In this document: piece by piece, positions 34,105 to 42,932 of the stretch | Layout: each line of letters begins with the position of its first letter | Position numbering within the stretch: the stretch's first letter is position 1 | From: Rossellomorea pakistanensis | GTDB lineage: Bacteria; Bacillota; Bacilli; Bacillales; Bacillaceae_B | Assembly (NCBI RefSeq): GCF_016908495.1 | Contig: NZ_JAFBDZ010000002.1 | Span: forward strand, 62,001 to 126,000 | Direction: 5' to 3' | DNA length: 64,000 nt | The notes under the pieces: generated by a model | Seen by the model: the letters and a program-made list of their open reading frames with translations, nothing else | Told to the model about the DNA's origin: nothing | Databases searched by the model: none | Translations under genes and position numbers: made by a program

Positions 34105-34796
34105 TGAATGCTTATACAAAACAAATTGTTGCAACTTTTAAAGAATATGAAAATAAAGAGCTGGCAGGTCCCATGGAAGCCTATATGAGAGACCAGTTTC
34201 CTTTTTTGGGGATTAAAACACCGGAAAGAAAAGCGATTTTCAAAGATTTTTTAAATCAATATTCTACGCCTGAGTTAGAAGATCTACAGGTGATTGTAAA
34301 AGAATTATGGGACCAGCCAGAACGTGAATTTCAATATATTGCGTTAGCATTGCTTGAAAACCAGTTCAAGCATTTAGACACTTCCTATTTGCCATTAGTA
34401 GAAGATCTAATCATCGAAAAATCCTGGTGGGACACGATTGATGCGATTGCTTCAAATTTTGTTGGGAAGCTGCTTTTGAAGTATCCAGATCAAATAGAAC
34501 CTTATACACGAAAATGGATCATGGATGAAAATATGTGGTTGAATCGAACCGCCATTCTTTATCAATTAAGTTATAAAGCAAAGACAGATGAGGAAAGGCT
34601 ATTTGAGTATATATTGCTGCACAAGGAATCAGATGAGTTTTTCATTCAAAAAGCGATTGGGTGGGCATTAAGAGAGTACTCAAAGACGGCTCCTGACTCA
34701 GTTGTCAAATTTATTGAAAAAGAAAAGTTGAAGCCTTTAAGTAAGCGAGAGGGGTTAAAATATCTTAAGAAAAAAGAGAAGGAACGTGTTCAATGA
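34104..34796 (+). CDS. AlkD-family DNA alkylation repair glycosylase
   Basis: A 230-aa HEAT-like repeat protein. FLGIKTPERKAIFKDFL at the N-terminus, EREFQYIALALLE, SWWDTIDAIASNFVG (with the Trp and Asp that flank the lesion in B. cereus AlkD) and FFIQKAIGWALREYSK (conserved Trp) match AlkD closely. It removes N3- and N7-alkylpurines from DNA without flipping the base. The stop overlaps the start of the next gene (ATGA, 34793-34796), and the start overlaps the zinc-ribbon stop; a three-gene operon. Confidence 0.92.
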   Translation: MNAYTKQIVATFKEYENKELAGPMEAYMRDQFPFLGIKTPERKAIFKDFLNQYSTPELEDLQVIVKELWDQPEREFQYIALALLENQFKHLDTSYLPLVEDLIIEKSWWDTIDAIASNFVGKLLLKYPDQIEPYTRKWIMDENMWLNRTAILYQLSYKAKTDEERLFEYILLHKESDEFFIQKAIGWALREYSKTAPDSVVKFIEKEKLKPLSKREGLKYLKKKEKERVQ

Positions 34797-35293
34797 AAAC
34801 GGCAGAATGGATTATATCGACGTTAAACATGACTGCACATCCGGAAGGTGGTTATTATGCCCCCTCTTTTCAATCAGAGGAACGAATCGAGGACGGGACA
34901 ATCAGAAAGCGTTTTGATGACGATCGAAAACTTTGGACAAGTATCTACTTCTTGCTGAAAGAAGATGAGGTTTCTCATTTTCATAAATTAAAATCGGACG
35001 AGCTTTGGTATTTCCATGAAGGCTCTTCACTCACTATTTACATGATTCTTCCGACTGGAGAATTAAGAATGGAAACATTGGGGTTAGATTTAGAGAAAGG
35101 TGAAAGACCTCAAGTTCTTGTTCCCAAAGGAACCATCTTTGGATCAGCAATGAATGGTGAAGGATTCACTTTAGTAGGCTGTATGGTTTCTCCTGGCTTT
35201 GACTTTGCCGATTTTAGATTATTTAAGCGAGAAGACCTTTTAGCTAGATTCGGAGAGCATAAAACCATTATAGATAGACTAACCAGGAAGTAG
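34793..35293 (+). CDS. Cupin-fold DUF985 protein
   Basis: A 166-aa cupin matching DUF985. It starts EWIISTLNMTAHPEGGYYAPSF (family LxMxxHPEGGYY), then LWTSIYFLLKEDEVSHFHKLKSDELWYFHEGSSLTIYMI, the beta-barrel metal-binding histidine region, and a VGCMVSPGFDFADFRLFKREDL end. Function of the family is unknown. It begins inside the alkD stop codon (ATGA overlap), so it is the last gene of that operon. Confidence 0.87.
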   Translation: MKTAEWIISTLNMTAHPEGGYYAPSFQSEERIEDGTIRKRFDDDRKLWTSIYFLLKEDEVSHFHKLKSDELWYFHEGSSLTIYMILPTGELRMETLGLDLEKGERPQVLVPKGTIFGSAMNGEGFTLVGCMVSPGFDFADFRLFKREDLLARFGEHKTIIDRLTRK

Positions 35294-35365
35294 GCAATCA
35301 CCTATTTTTTCTTATTGCATAAACTACATTGAGTTTCTTACAACGGAAAAAAAGGAGTGACTAGC

Positions 35366-36457
35366 TTGTCTGGAACCATTCTTCATTATTATGCTGGTGG
35401 TAATACAGCCCGCGGCTTTCATAGTTTATATGAATCGAACTTAAAGGACCTTCAAAAGCTTTTTATTCTTAAAGGAGGACCTGGTACTGGGAAATCTTCT
35501 CTTATGAAGGCGTTAGGTCGTCATTGGGAAAATCAAGGGTATAATTTAGAATGCTTACATTGTTCATCTGATAATGATTCTATCGATGGTGTAATCTTGA
35601 CCGATTTCAATATAGGAATTGTGGATGGTACGGCACCACATGTAATCGAACCGAGAGTTCCAGGGGTAATTGAAGAATACATTAATTTAGGTGAAGCGTG
35701 GGACGAAGCAAAGTTAAATGAAAATAAAGAGCAGATTATTTCATTAACCGAAGAAGTAAGTACTTCTTTCTCAAATGCTTATCATACCTTTTCGGAAGCT
35801 TTAGCCATCCATGATGAGTGGGAGGAAATATTCATTGAGAATATGGATTTCGAGGCGCTTAATTCTTTGACATCGAACTTGATTGAAAAGTTATACACAT
35901 CTGTGAAAAAAGATAAACGATCAAGAGTGCGTCACCGCTTTCTCGGAGCTGCCACTCCAGAAGGGGCAAAGGATTGTATTCCAAATTTAACGGCTGATTT
36001 GGAGAAAAGGTATTTGATTAAAGGCCGTCCTGGATCTGGAAAATCTACGATGCTGAAAAAACTGGCAAGAGCTGCTGAGGAACGTGGACTTGATGTAGAA
36101 GTTTATCATTGTGGTTTTGATCCAAACAGTCTCGATATGGTCATCGTTAGAGAACTAGGCTTTGCTATTTTTGATAGCACAGCTCCACACGAGTATTTTC
36201 CAGAACGTGTAGGTGATGAGATTGTAGACGTTTATCAAATTGCCATTAAAGAAGGCACGGATGAGAAATATGCTAAAGAGATTAGCGAAATTTCCAGTAG
36301 GTATTCGGCAAAAATGAAAGAAGGTACTGCGTATTTGGCTCGTGCGAAAGAGTTGCATGATCAACTTGAGAACTATTATGTCGAGGCGATGGACTTTGAT
36401 GTAGTAGCAAATTTTAGAGATAAAATCCAGAAGCATGTTGAAAGTTTAGTTGAGTAA
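35366..36457 (+). CDS. Tandem P-loop ATPase
   Basis: A 363-aa protein made of two similar P-loop halves. The first Walker A is LKGGPGTGKSSLMKAL (about 37-52), the second IKGRPGSGKSTMLKKL (about 217-232). After each comes a matching block: LHCSSDNDSIDGVILTDFNIGIVDGTAPH and YHCGFDPNSLDMVIVRELGFAIFDSTAPH. The protein is thus an internal duplication. It resembles uncharacterised Firmicutes ATPases. The start is TTG 35366, with AAAGGAG 8 nt upstream; GTG 35357 overlaps that site. Monocistronic with a hairpin at its end. Confidence 0.75.
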   Translation: MSGTILHYYAGGNTARGFHSLYESNLKDLQKLFILKGGPGTGKSSLMKALGRHWENQGYNLECLHCSSDNDSIDGVILTDFNIGIVDGTAPHVIEPRVPGVIEEYINLGEAWDEAKLNENKEQIISLTEEVSTSFSNAYHTFSEALAIHDEWEEIFIENMDFEALNSLTSNLIEKLYTSVKKDKRSRVRHRFLGAATPEGAKDCIPNLTADLEKRYLIKGRPGSGKSTMLKKLARAAEERGLDVEVYHCGFDPNSLDMVIVRELGFAIFDSTAPHEYFPERVGDEIVDVYQIAIKEGTDEKYAKEISEISSRYSAKMKEGTAYLARAKELHDQLENYYVEAMDFDVVANFRDKIQKHVESLVE

Positions 36458-36466
36458 TCATTGATG

Positions 36467-36498
36467 ACCGATCTATGGATATAGGTTGGTTTTTTTTT
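36467..36498 (+). terminator. Terminator after the tandem ATPase gene
   Basis: ACCGATCTAT pairs with ATAGGTTGGT (two G-T pairs) over GGAT, followed by eight T. Confidence 0.8.
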
Positions 36499-36587
36499 AT
36501 GCTAATAATTTTTCTTATGTTTAAATCACTCTTTTTGACGGGAATAGATTACAAAACATATCAACAATCAGAAAGGAGAATAAAAAA

Positions 36588-36872
36588 GTGTCAACAGTAA
36601 CGGCAGGAATCCAGGTTTTACCGAATGGGCAGGATGTAGATACTTATGGGGTTATACCGAGTATTGTAGGCTCTGTTAAGGAGTCAGGGCTGAAATATCA
36701 AGTTGGTCCAATGGAGACGGTAGTGGAAGGAGAACTTGATGAAGTCCTATTATTGATTAAAAATCTACAACAAGATAGTATCCAATTGGGTGCTAGTGAG
36801 GTCATAACGAATATTAAACTGCATTATAAACCTAATGGAGTAACCATTAATGATAAACTGACAAATGTATAA
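36588..36872 (+). CDS. MTH1187/YkoF-type thiamine-binding protein
   Basis: A 94-aa single-domain protein of the DUF77 family: VTAGIQVLPNG at the start, IVGSVKESGLKYQVGPMETVVEGELDEVLLLIKNLQQ in the middle and EVITNIKLHYKP at the end match a ferredoxin-like fold that binds thiamine in this family. GTG 36588 has AAAGGAG upstream. It is monocistronic and flanked by terminators; a thiamine-scavenging or sensing role is inferred. Confidence 0.8.
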   Translation: MSTVTAGIQVLPNGQDVDTYGVIPSIVGSVKESGLKYQVGPMETVVEGELDEVLLLIKNLQQDSIQLGASEVITNIKLHYKPNGVTINDKLTNV

Positions 36873-36883
36873 TACTATATTGG

Positions 36884-36907
36884 AAAGCAGGGGCATCCCT
36901 GCTTTTT
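36884..36907 (+). terminator. Terminator after the thiamine-binding protein gene
   Basis: AAAGCAGGG pairs with CCCTGCTTT over a 4-nt loop, then TTC. Confidence 0.85.
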
Positions 36908-37038
36908 CGTTAAAGTTGAAAATTATATGTAATTTCCCATATCCTATTTCTAATCTACTAAATTTATATTAAAGTTGAACTTAGTAAAGAATATAGTGAA
37001 AATACAGAAGTGCTTTAGGGATATGGGAGGAAAATCAT

Positions 37039-38211
37039 ATGAACTGGAATGACTGTATCGAAAGAACCAATACACATTCGGTGAAATGGTCTTTTGCGGA
37101 TGAAGAAATAATTCCGATGTGCATTGCGGATATGGATTTTCAAGTATCGTCGGCGATTGTAGATGCTATGAAAGCAAAAGCTCAGCATGGTATTTATGGT
37201 TATACGACATTTAGTGAGAGGTACTATGAATCCATCATCGGCTGGTGGAAAAAAAGGCACGAGATGACGATTGAAAGAGATTGGATATCATTCAGTCCAG
37301 GCATCATTCCTGGAATGAACATTCTTTTATCATTATTAACAGAGCCAGGGGATCAGGTCATGATTCAAGAGCCTGTCTACTACCCTTTTTATAGTTCGAT
37401 TGAAAATCATGGCTGTCGAGTCGTAACAAATTCGCTTTGTTATCAGGACGGTAAGTACAAAATCGATTTTGCCGATTTTGAGAAAAAAGCAAGTGATCCA
37501 CGCACGAAAGTTTTTATTTTATGTAGTCCTCATAATCCTGTTGGAAGAGTGTGGACAAAAGAAGAGCTGCAAGAGTTAGGGAATATTTGCCTTAAACATG
37601 ATGTTTGGATTTTATCCGACGAAATGCATGGAGACTTAGTTTATGAAGGATATAAACATATTCCCCTATTTGAAATTGACTCAAGATTTAAAGAGATGAG
37701 TGTTATTTGTGCGGCACCAAGTAAAACCTTTAACATTGCAGGGCTGCAGACATCTATTCTATTGATTTCGAATGAGGATCTAAGGAATAAGTATCAGAAC
37801 AAGCTAACCCAATTTGGTTTAATGCGCCCAAATGTATTCGGAGTTGAAGGAACAATTGCTGCCTATGAAGAAGGCGGTCCCTGGTTAGAAGATCTCCTCA
37901 TGTATTTGGAGGAAAATCGCAAGCTAGTGAAAAACTATCTTCATGAGAACCTTCCTGAAATACTCCCTGTATTACCCGAGGCGACTCACCTAATTTGGTT
38001 AGATTGCTCAAAGCTTGGAATGAGTGGTGAAGAGTTAGTTCATTTCTTCTTAAAAGAAGCCAAAATAAAATTCGATGAAGGCTATAAATTTGGTCAAAGC
38101 GGTGAAAATTTTGTCAGAATGAACATCGCTTGTCCACGAGAGAGATTATATACAGCCTTAACTAGAATGAACGAAGCCATTCTTAGGCATCGGTTAGAAG
38201 TGAATCGATAG
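37039..38211 (+). CDS. patB: MalY/PatB-type cystathionine beta-lyase
   Basis: A 390-aa PLP enzyme of aminotransferase class I/II. MalY/PatB features are IPMCIADMDFQVSSAIVDAMKAKAQHGIYGYT near the N-terminus, SFSPGIIPGMNILL-like sequence, CSPHNPVGRVWTKEEL, WILSDEMHGDLVYEGYKHIP, and the PLP lysine in CAAPSKTFNIAGLQTS. It cleaves cystathionine or other S-alkyl cysteines to pyruvate, ammonia and a thiol, in sulfur metabolism. GGGAGG precedes ATG 37039. Monocistronic. Confidence 0.93.
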   Translation: MNWNDCIERTNTHSVKWSFADEEIIPMCIADMDFQVSSAIVDAMKAKAQHGIYGYTTFSERYYESIIGWWKKRHEMTIERDWISFSPGIIPGMNILLSLLTEPGDQVMIQEPVYYPFYSSIENHGCRVVTNSLCYQDGKYKIDFADFEKKASDPRTKVFILCSPHNPVGRVWTKEELQELGNICLKHDVWILSDEMHGDLVYEGYKHIPLFEIDSRFKEMSVICAAPSKTFNIAGLQTSILLISNEDLRNKYQNKLTQFGLMRPNVFGVEGTIAAYEEGGPWLEDLLMYLEENRKLVKNYLHENLPEILPVLPEATHLIWLDCSKLGMSGEELVHFFLKEAKIKFDEGYKFGQSGENFVRMNIACPRERLYTALTRMNEAILRHRLEVNR

Positions 38212-38227
38212 GGGATAGTTTATAGAA

Positions 38228-38265
38228 AGAGTTGGCTCAACACATTGAGGAGTCGGCTCTTTTTA
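38228..38265 (+). terminator. Terminator of patB
   Basis: AGAGTTGGCTC pairs with GAGTCGGCTCT using three G-T pairs, then TTTTTATAT. Confidence 0.75.
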
Positions 38266-38299
38266 TATAAATGTACGATTGAAGAATTGTGTATTATTT

Positions 38300-38366
38300 T
38301 GTCGAGCGGTCAATATATAGTTGGGACTGGACAGATGACTTGCCATCTCGGACAAATAATTAAGCG
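38300..38366. repeat. GGACAAAT element, two-unit copy
   Basis: Head GTCGAGCGGTCAATATAT at 38301, then GGACAGAT at 38329 and GGACAAAT at 38350, 21 bp apart, ending AATTAAG. Head-to-unit spacing is 28 bp, exactly as in the copies at 4.5 and 61.8 kb. Confidence 0.75.
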
Positions 38367-38458
38367 GGCTTTCTGACAAGTCAATTATTCTACTATCGGC
38401 GGTTCATTCTCTAGATTCCCCCTTTTTGCAGCCCCATTCTCCTCCCTTAAATGTGGTA

Positions 38459-38600
38459 ATGCACAACTTTTATTTTAAGCACGAAAATGACTGGTAAACG
38501 GATGAGATTCTAATTTTGTGCACCAAAACCTAGAGTCAGTGCACAAGATTTCAAATTTATGCACATGTTAATAGACAGACGAATAAATCAAAAAGGAACA
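38459..38600. repeat. GCAC-array element, first copy
   Basis: GCACAA 38461, GCACGA 38479, GCACCA 38520, GCACAA 38541, GCACAT 38561. The last intervals are 21 and 20 bp, and 38479-38520 equals two units. The end, GCACATGTTAATAGACAG, resembles the end of the copy at 55.1 kb. The remainder up to 38834 is AT-rich with no gene. Confidence 0.6.
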
Positions 38601-38834
38601 AAAACTTACCATTTGATATGACTAATAAAAATAAGAGGCTTTCCCCAAATGAAGGTGTCAGGAAGCACAACTTCCGTATATAGAAGAAACCCTTTAAGAC
38701 CTCCTCTATATTTGGATAATACTAATGCTCCCTAACCCTTATAGAGAACCCCTTTGATATCTTATTGAAATAAAAACGTTAATTGAACATGATTTTTGCA
38801 CAAAATTAAAGGACACATTGAGCGGCACAAAGTA

Positions 38835-39224
38835 TTAATAAGGTTTTGGTTTTTTCTCCAATAAACTCTTAAAGTTATTTCTGTAATAAAACAACAGATA
38901 ACTATAAGCGATGACAAGCATTACTGCTAAAAGAAGTAACGAATGGTCTAGGAATAAATGAAGTAAAAAAATGTTGACTACAATTGGCGATAATATTGTC
39001 AAGACTAATGGAATGAATAGATTGATTAAGAGTAAAGCTCCACATAAAATCTCTAAGGTTTTTTCCGCAATTAATAGATATTTAAATTCGAATAATGCCA
39101 TTGCTTCGGGGCTAGTTGCTATAAAAGGATCAAGTCCAAAAATGACAAAATAACCGTTTAGACCTCCAACCAAAAAAATGACTCCTAAAAAAAGCCTGGT
39201 TATATGCAAAATTATTATAATCAT
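38835..39224 (-). CDS. DoxX-like small membrane protein
   Basis: A 129-aa protein with four hydrophobic helices. The start IILHITRLFLGVIFLVGGLNGYFVIFGLDPF is typical of DoxX/DoxD-like proteins (RxxLGxxFxxxGxxK), and EKTLEILCGALLLINLFIPLVLTIL follows as in that family. Function unknown; some relatives take part in quinone or sulfur redox chemistry. AGGAGGTG precedes ATG 39224. Single gene. Confidence 0.7.
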   Translation of the reverse strand: MIIIILHITRLFLGVIFLVGGLNGYFVIFGLDPFIATSPEAMALFEFKYLLIAEKTLEILCGALLLINLFIPLVLTILSPIVVNIFLLHLFLDHSLLLLAVMLVIAYSYLLFYYRNNFKSLLEKKPKPY

Positions 39225-39498
39225 TGCACACCTCCTAGTAGAGTCTATTCAATTTAATTTTATTTTATTATAGCCTTAAAACGTGAAATCAGTTTTAGAA
39301 GCATTGGTAAATGAATGAACCGAGTTCGAAGCTATTGTGATTCATCAAATATTCATTTGTTTAAATACAAACTTTCAGATCCTTAGTATTTTTTATTTGC
39401 AATTACAATTTACCATTAAACTCAAATAGATTAGCAAAGTAGAAATCTCTTTTTATTATGCATCATTAGATTGTTACTCATATTTAGTACCATTATTT

Positions 39499-39535
39499 AA
39501 AAAAGACCGACTCGCTATGCGAATTGGTCTTTTTT
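39499..39535 (-). terminator. Terminator of the TerC-family gene
   Basis: AAAAAGACC pairs with GGTCTTTTT across GCGA/TCGC inner pairing (two mismatches) with A and T runs on both sides, so it may work in both directions; it lies downstream of the minus-strand TerC gene. Confidence 0.75.
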
Positions 39536-39609
39536 AAATGCTATATTCGTTTCTTCCTCACAAAAACAGCTAGTTAGTTTCAGAAGCACGTTTATTTCAT
39601 GTTTAGATA

Positions 39610-40287
39610 TTAAGAAGCTTCTGCAAAAACATCTGATTTCTTCTTCTTTCTAGATAAAAGATAACCGATGACGATTGATGCAACGGTTAGAACAATGGGA
39701 ATGATTAAATGATAATCTGCTGTGTAATGATGTAATTTAGGATCAGAAACAATCATTTCACCTGCAGTCCATGCCAATAGTCCAGCACCAAAATAAATAA
39801 TGATTGGAAATTTTTCCATTGCCTTTAAAATTAATTGACTACCGAATACAATAATTGGAATACTCACAAGAACTCCAACAATAATGGCAAACAATGACCC
39901 GTGAGCAATACCTGCCAAAGCTACAACATTGTCAAATGACATGACAGCATCTGCGAAAATAATCGTTTTAACGGCGGAAGCTACCGTAGTACCGCCTTCT
40001 TTGTGGTTGTCTTCTTCACCAGTTAAAAGTTTAATCGCAATTATGACAAGAAGTACTCCACCAACGGCCGTTAAATAAGGTATTTTTAATAGAAAAATGA
40101 TAGCTGCTGCAAATATTATACGAAGTGCAATGGCACCAAAGGTTCCCCAGAAGATGGCTTTCTTTTGTTGTTCTTTAGGGACATTACGGGCAGCCATAGC
40201 AATGACAACCGCATTGTCTCCACTTAAAACTATATCAATCAGGATCAGCTTTAATAACACGTCCATAGATAATCCGAAAATCTCCAA
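39610..40287 (-). CDS. TerC/YjbE-family membrane protein
   Basis: A 225-aa protein with about seven helices. Conserved LIDIVLSGDNAVVIAMAARNVP in the first helix region and IIFADAVMSFDNVVALAG in the middle carry the paired acidic residues (D-x-x-x-S-x-D-N) of the TerC family, thought to move or bind metal ions, in several cases manganese. A His-rich loop (LHHYTADYHLI) faces the end. It starts with TTG 40287 after GAGGTG. I saw no yybP-ykoY manganese riboswitch upstream, unlike some relatives. Confidence 0.88.
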   Translation of the reverse strand: MEIFGLSMDVLLKLILIDIVLSGDNAVVIAMAARNVPKEQQKKAIFWGTFGAIALRIIFAAAIIFLLKIPYLTAVGGVLLVIIAIKLLTGEEDNHKEGGTTVASAVKTIIFADAVMSFDNVVALAGIAHGSLFAIIVGVLVSIPIIVFGSQLILKAMEKFPIIIYFGAGLLAWTAGEMIVSDPKLHHYTADYHLIIPIVLTVASIVIGYLLSRKKKKSDVFAEAS

Positions 40288-40521
40288 AATATCACCTCTA
40301 TTATTTTGTCACTATCACATTATATATCACCTGAGTAAAAATAAAAGGGTTATTGTCTGATTTTCTTATGGTAATTAAAAATTTTCCGACAATTATCTAT
40401 CAATTATTTTTAGTATTTTTACTTTCTAATAGGAAAATACGATTATTTTCATGAGTAGTAATGAGTTGATAAATCCGATAAGTTTTGTATACTTTAATTA
40501 ACTTATATTGGAGGGCTTTCT

Positions 40522-41454
40522 GTGAAAAAACTATATATCATTCATGAAAATAAAGAATGGACAGATCATTTAGTGAATCGTTTAGAAGAATTAGATGTTC
40601 CTTATGAAGAATGGTTCTTAGATAAGGGAACCGTTGATTTAACAAACGAACCGCCTGATGGTCTTTTTTATAATCGAATAAGTGCTTCTTCCCATACTAG
40701 AGATCATCGGTTTGCACCAGAACTTACGGGTGCTGTACTTTCATGGTTAGAGCAGCACGGTAGAACTGTTTTGAATGGAACTCGTGCTCTTCAGCTTGAG
40801 CTTAGTAAAGTGAACCAATACACTGAACTACAAAAAGAGGGGATTCGTACGCCTAAAACGATTGCTGCGGTTGGGAAAGAGCAAGTCATTCAAGCGGCGG
40901 AAAAGCTCCAAACGACTCCATTTATTACCAAACATAATCGAGCTGGAAAAGGTTTGGGAGTTCAACTTTTTCAATCTATAGAAGCACTTCGTAAATATGT
41001 GTATGGACCAAGCTTTGAAGAATCGATTGATGGTATTACGTTAATTCAAGAATATATACAATCACCAGATTCAACTATTACTCGTTGCGAGTTTATTGGT
41101 GGGAGATTTCTTTATGCTGTCAGAGTCGACACATCAGAAGGCTTTGAATTATGTCCAGCTGATGCTTGTCGGATTGATGATATGTTCTGCCCTACAGGAT
41201 TTGAAGCGGAATCGAAACCAAAGTTTGAAATTAGAGAGGGTTTCCACCATCCTATCATTGAAAAATATGAGCGTTTTCTGCAAAATAATCAAATAGCAAT
41301 GGCAGGAATCGAGTTTATAGAAGATGCCCAAAATACTATCTTCACATATGACGTCAATACCAACACCAACTACAATAGCGAAGCGGAACAGAAAGCGGGC
41401 AAATTCGGAATGCTCGAAATGGCAAAGCACTTCAAACAACAAGGAAACTTCTAA
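40522..41454 (+). CDS. ATP-grasp protein, RimK-like
   Basis: A 310-aa ATP-grasp enzyme. After an N-terminal Rossmann-like part comes GRTVLNGTRALQLELSKVNQYTELQKEGIRTPKTI, then PFITKHNRAGKGLGVQLF (the ATP-binding strand with Lys and Gly-rich loop) and a FTYDVNTNTNYN metal-ligand end (Asn near D-x-N). Such proteins ligate carboxylates to amines, as RimK-type enzymes do. The substrate is unknown. GTG 40522 follows GGAGGG. Monocistronic, ending before a very long palindrome. Confidence 0.82.
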   Translation: MKKLYIIHENKEWTDHLVNRLEELDVPYEEWFLDKGTVDLTNEPPDGLFYNRISASSHTRDHRFAPELTGAVLSWLEQHGRTVLNGTRALQLELSKVNQYTELQKEGIRTPKTIAAVGKEQVIQAAEKLQTTPFITKHNRAGKGLGVQLFQSIEALRKYVYGPSFEESIDGITLIQEYIQSPDSTITRCEFIGGRFLYAVRVDTSEGFELCPADACRIDDMFCPTGFEAESKPKFEIREGFHHPIIEKYERFLQNNQIAMAGIEFIEDAQNTIFTYDVNTNTNYNSEAEQKAGKFGMLEMAKHFKQQGNF

Positions 41455-41475
41455 ATCGCTTCACCGCGGTAAACA

Positions 41476-41527
41476 AATGAGGGACGGTTCTTGGTCGCTT
41501 TAAAGCGACCAAGAACCGTCCCTCATT
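41476..41527. terminator. 52-bp perfect palindrome between convergent genes
   Basis: AATGAGGGACGGTTCTTGG and its complement CCAAGAACCGTCCCTCATT flank TCGCTTTAAAGCGA, so all 52 bases pair. It can act as a terminator for both neighbours, though T runs are short. A related GGGACGG hairpin lies at 63328-63377. Confidence 0.7.
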
Positions 41528-41543
41528 ACGTTAACGCGTTCCT

Positions 41544-42932
41544 TTATGCTTGCTTTTGCATTTGGATTAGGAGCTGTTGGTAGGCTTTTGATTCATGGGT
41601 CATGCCTTTTTCTTGGTAGAGTCGGTTGAGCCATTTGATTGGGGATGGGTCGTTTGGCTTTAATTCCATATCCCATGTGAAGCATTCAATGGCTCGGTCA
41701 AGCTGTTGGTATTGATAATAGTACTCACCAAGCTTTGACTGCTGGTCGGGATCCTCATGTAATCTTCCCATTTCTTTAATGCGTTCAGCAATGGGGATTT
41801 TCAGTTTGTGTTCGCTTAGTGGCATTAGCCATTCCTCGATATATTGAACATCGTGATGTTGAATGAGTGCTTTGATACAAGATTTTAAGACCTGATTGAG
41901 TTTTTCGGGCTGATTTTTTAAGAGCGGTATAACGATTCGACTCATGTCTTCTAGTGGAATAGATGAGCTTTCCCAATTAATCTCTTCAACGATCCCTATC
42001 AGGCTGTCTTGGTTTTTAATCGTTAGAGCAGGAGATTGAACAAGAATCTGTAATGCTTCTTCAAATCGTTTAAGCTTAAGGAAATAATTGTATTGATACT
42101 GTTGAATAGGAAGATATTTAGGCAATTCATTTGCTAGACATGTGTGAATGTCAAGAATGATTTCAGGTGGATAGGTGGAATTTAGATAATGTAACAATAA
42201 TCGATAGTGGGAGTCCGTTTGATTCTTTTTAAATTCTTCTAGCTTATAAGCTGTCAGTGTGGAAGTCAATCTTCCTTTTTGAAGAAACTTCTCAAGAATT
42301 TCCTGTTTTTTTGAATGGCCACGTTCTTCCCAAACCTTTTGATAAACATAGTGAGGATCCTTTTGTACTAATTCTTCGGAAGGCTGCTGATACATTTTCT
42401 CGTATTTGGAAAAGGAATGATCCTGATTAGATTGTTTGACCCAGGAGTGTTCAGGAGCAAACTCTTTTAAAATCCATAAGATTTGATAGGCATGTAGGAA
42501 TTTACCGTCTCTTCGGTATTGATAAAATTCTTTTCGAATTAAGCGAACCAATTTTTCTTTAGAGATGAAGGAATCGAGTGCTCGGAAGATTAGGGATACT
42601 TCCTGAGGGGAATAGGATTCTTTACAGATTGTATACAGCTGATTAAAGGTGATCATTTTTAAGCTTTCGTCTTTTTGAATGAGTTCAGTTACTATCGGAT
42701 GAGGACATAAAAAAACAATTCCCTTTTTAAATGCCTCTTCAATAAACGATTGTCGTCGCAGTTTATTGGTCTTTTTGGCAGTTAGGAATTGTTCTTTATA
42801 GAATATTAGATAATAGTAATCGTGTTCATCAGTAGCCTCAATAAAGGATAACTGTTTATATAGAGCAATGCGTTTAAGATTTAATTTGGTCCAGCCAAAT
42901 TCCTTTCCATCGAGCAGAACGTTCGTAATCAT
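41544..42932 (-). CDS. Hypothetical TPR-like protein
   Basis: A 462-aa soluble, helix-rich protein. The C-terminal third (YYQYQQLDRAIECFTWDMELKPNDPSPIKWLNRLYQEKG) is a TPR-like helical hairpin; earlier helices have the same pattern of Leu/Tyr/Trp. I do not recognise the rest. TPR proteins usually bind other proteins. A good AGGAGG lies 10 nt before ATG 42932. Monocistronic. Confidence 0.6.
   Translation of the reverse strand: MITNVLLDGKEFGWTKLNLKRIALYKQLSFIEATDEHDYYYLIFYKEQFLTAKKTNKLRRQSFIEEAFKKGIVFLCPHPIVTELIQKDESLKMITFNQLYTICKESYSPQEVSLIFRALDSFISKEKLVRLIRKEFYQYRRDGKFLHAYQILWILKEFAPEHSWVKQSNQDHSFSKYEKMYQQPSEELVQKDPHYVYQKVWEERGHSKKQEILEKFLQKGRLTSTLTAYKLEEFKKNQTDSHYRLLLHYLNSTYPPEIILDIHTCLANELPKYLPIQQYQYNYFLKLKRFEEALQILVQSPALTIKNQDSLIGIVEEINWESSSIPLEDMSRIVIPLLKNQPEKLNQVLKSCIKALIQHHDVQYIEEWLMPLSEHKLKIPIAERIKEMGRLHEDPDQQSKLGEYYYQYQQLDRAIECFTWDMELKPNDPSPIKWLNRLYQEKGMTHESKAYQQLLIQMQKQA

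Noticed and set aside
40288-40521. yybP-ykoY manganese riboswitch upstream of the TerC-family gene
   Set aside because: Some TerC relatives have one, so I looked for its conserved GGGGAGUA and CCCU-type elements on the minus strand; they are absent.
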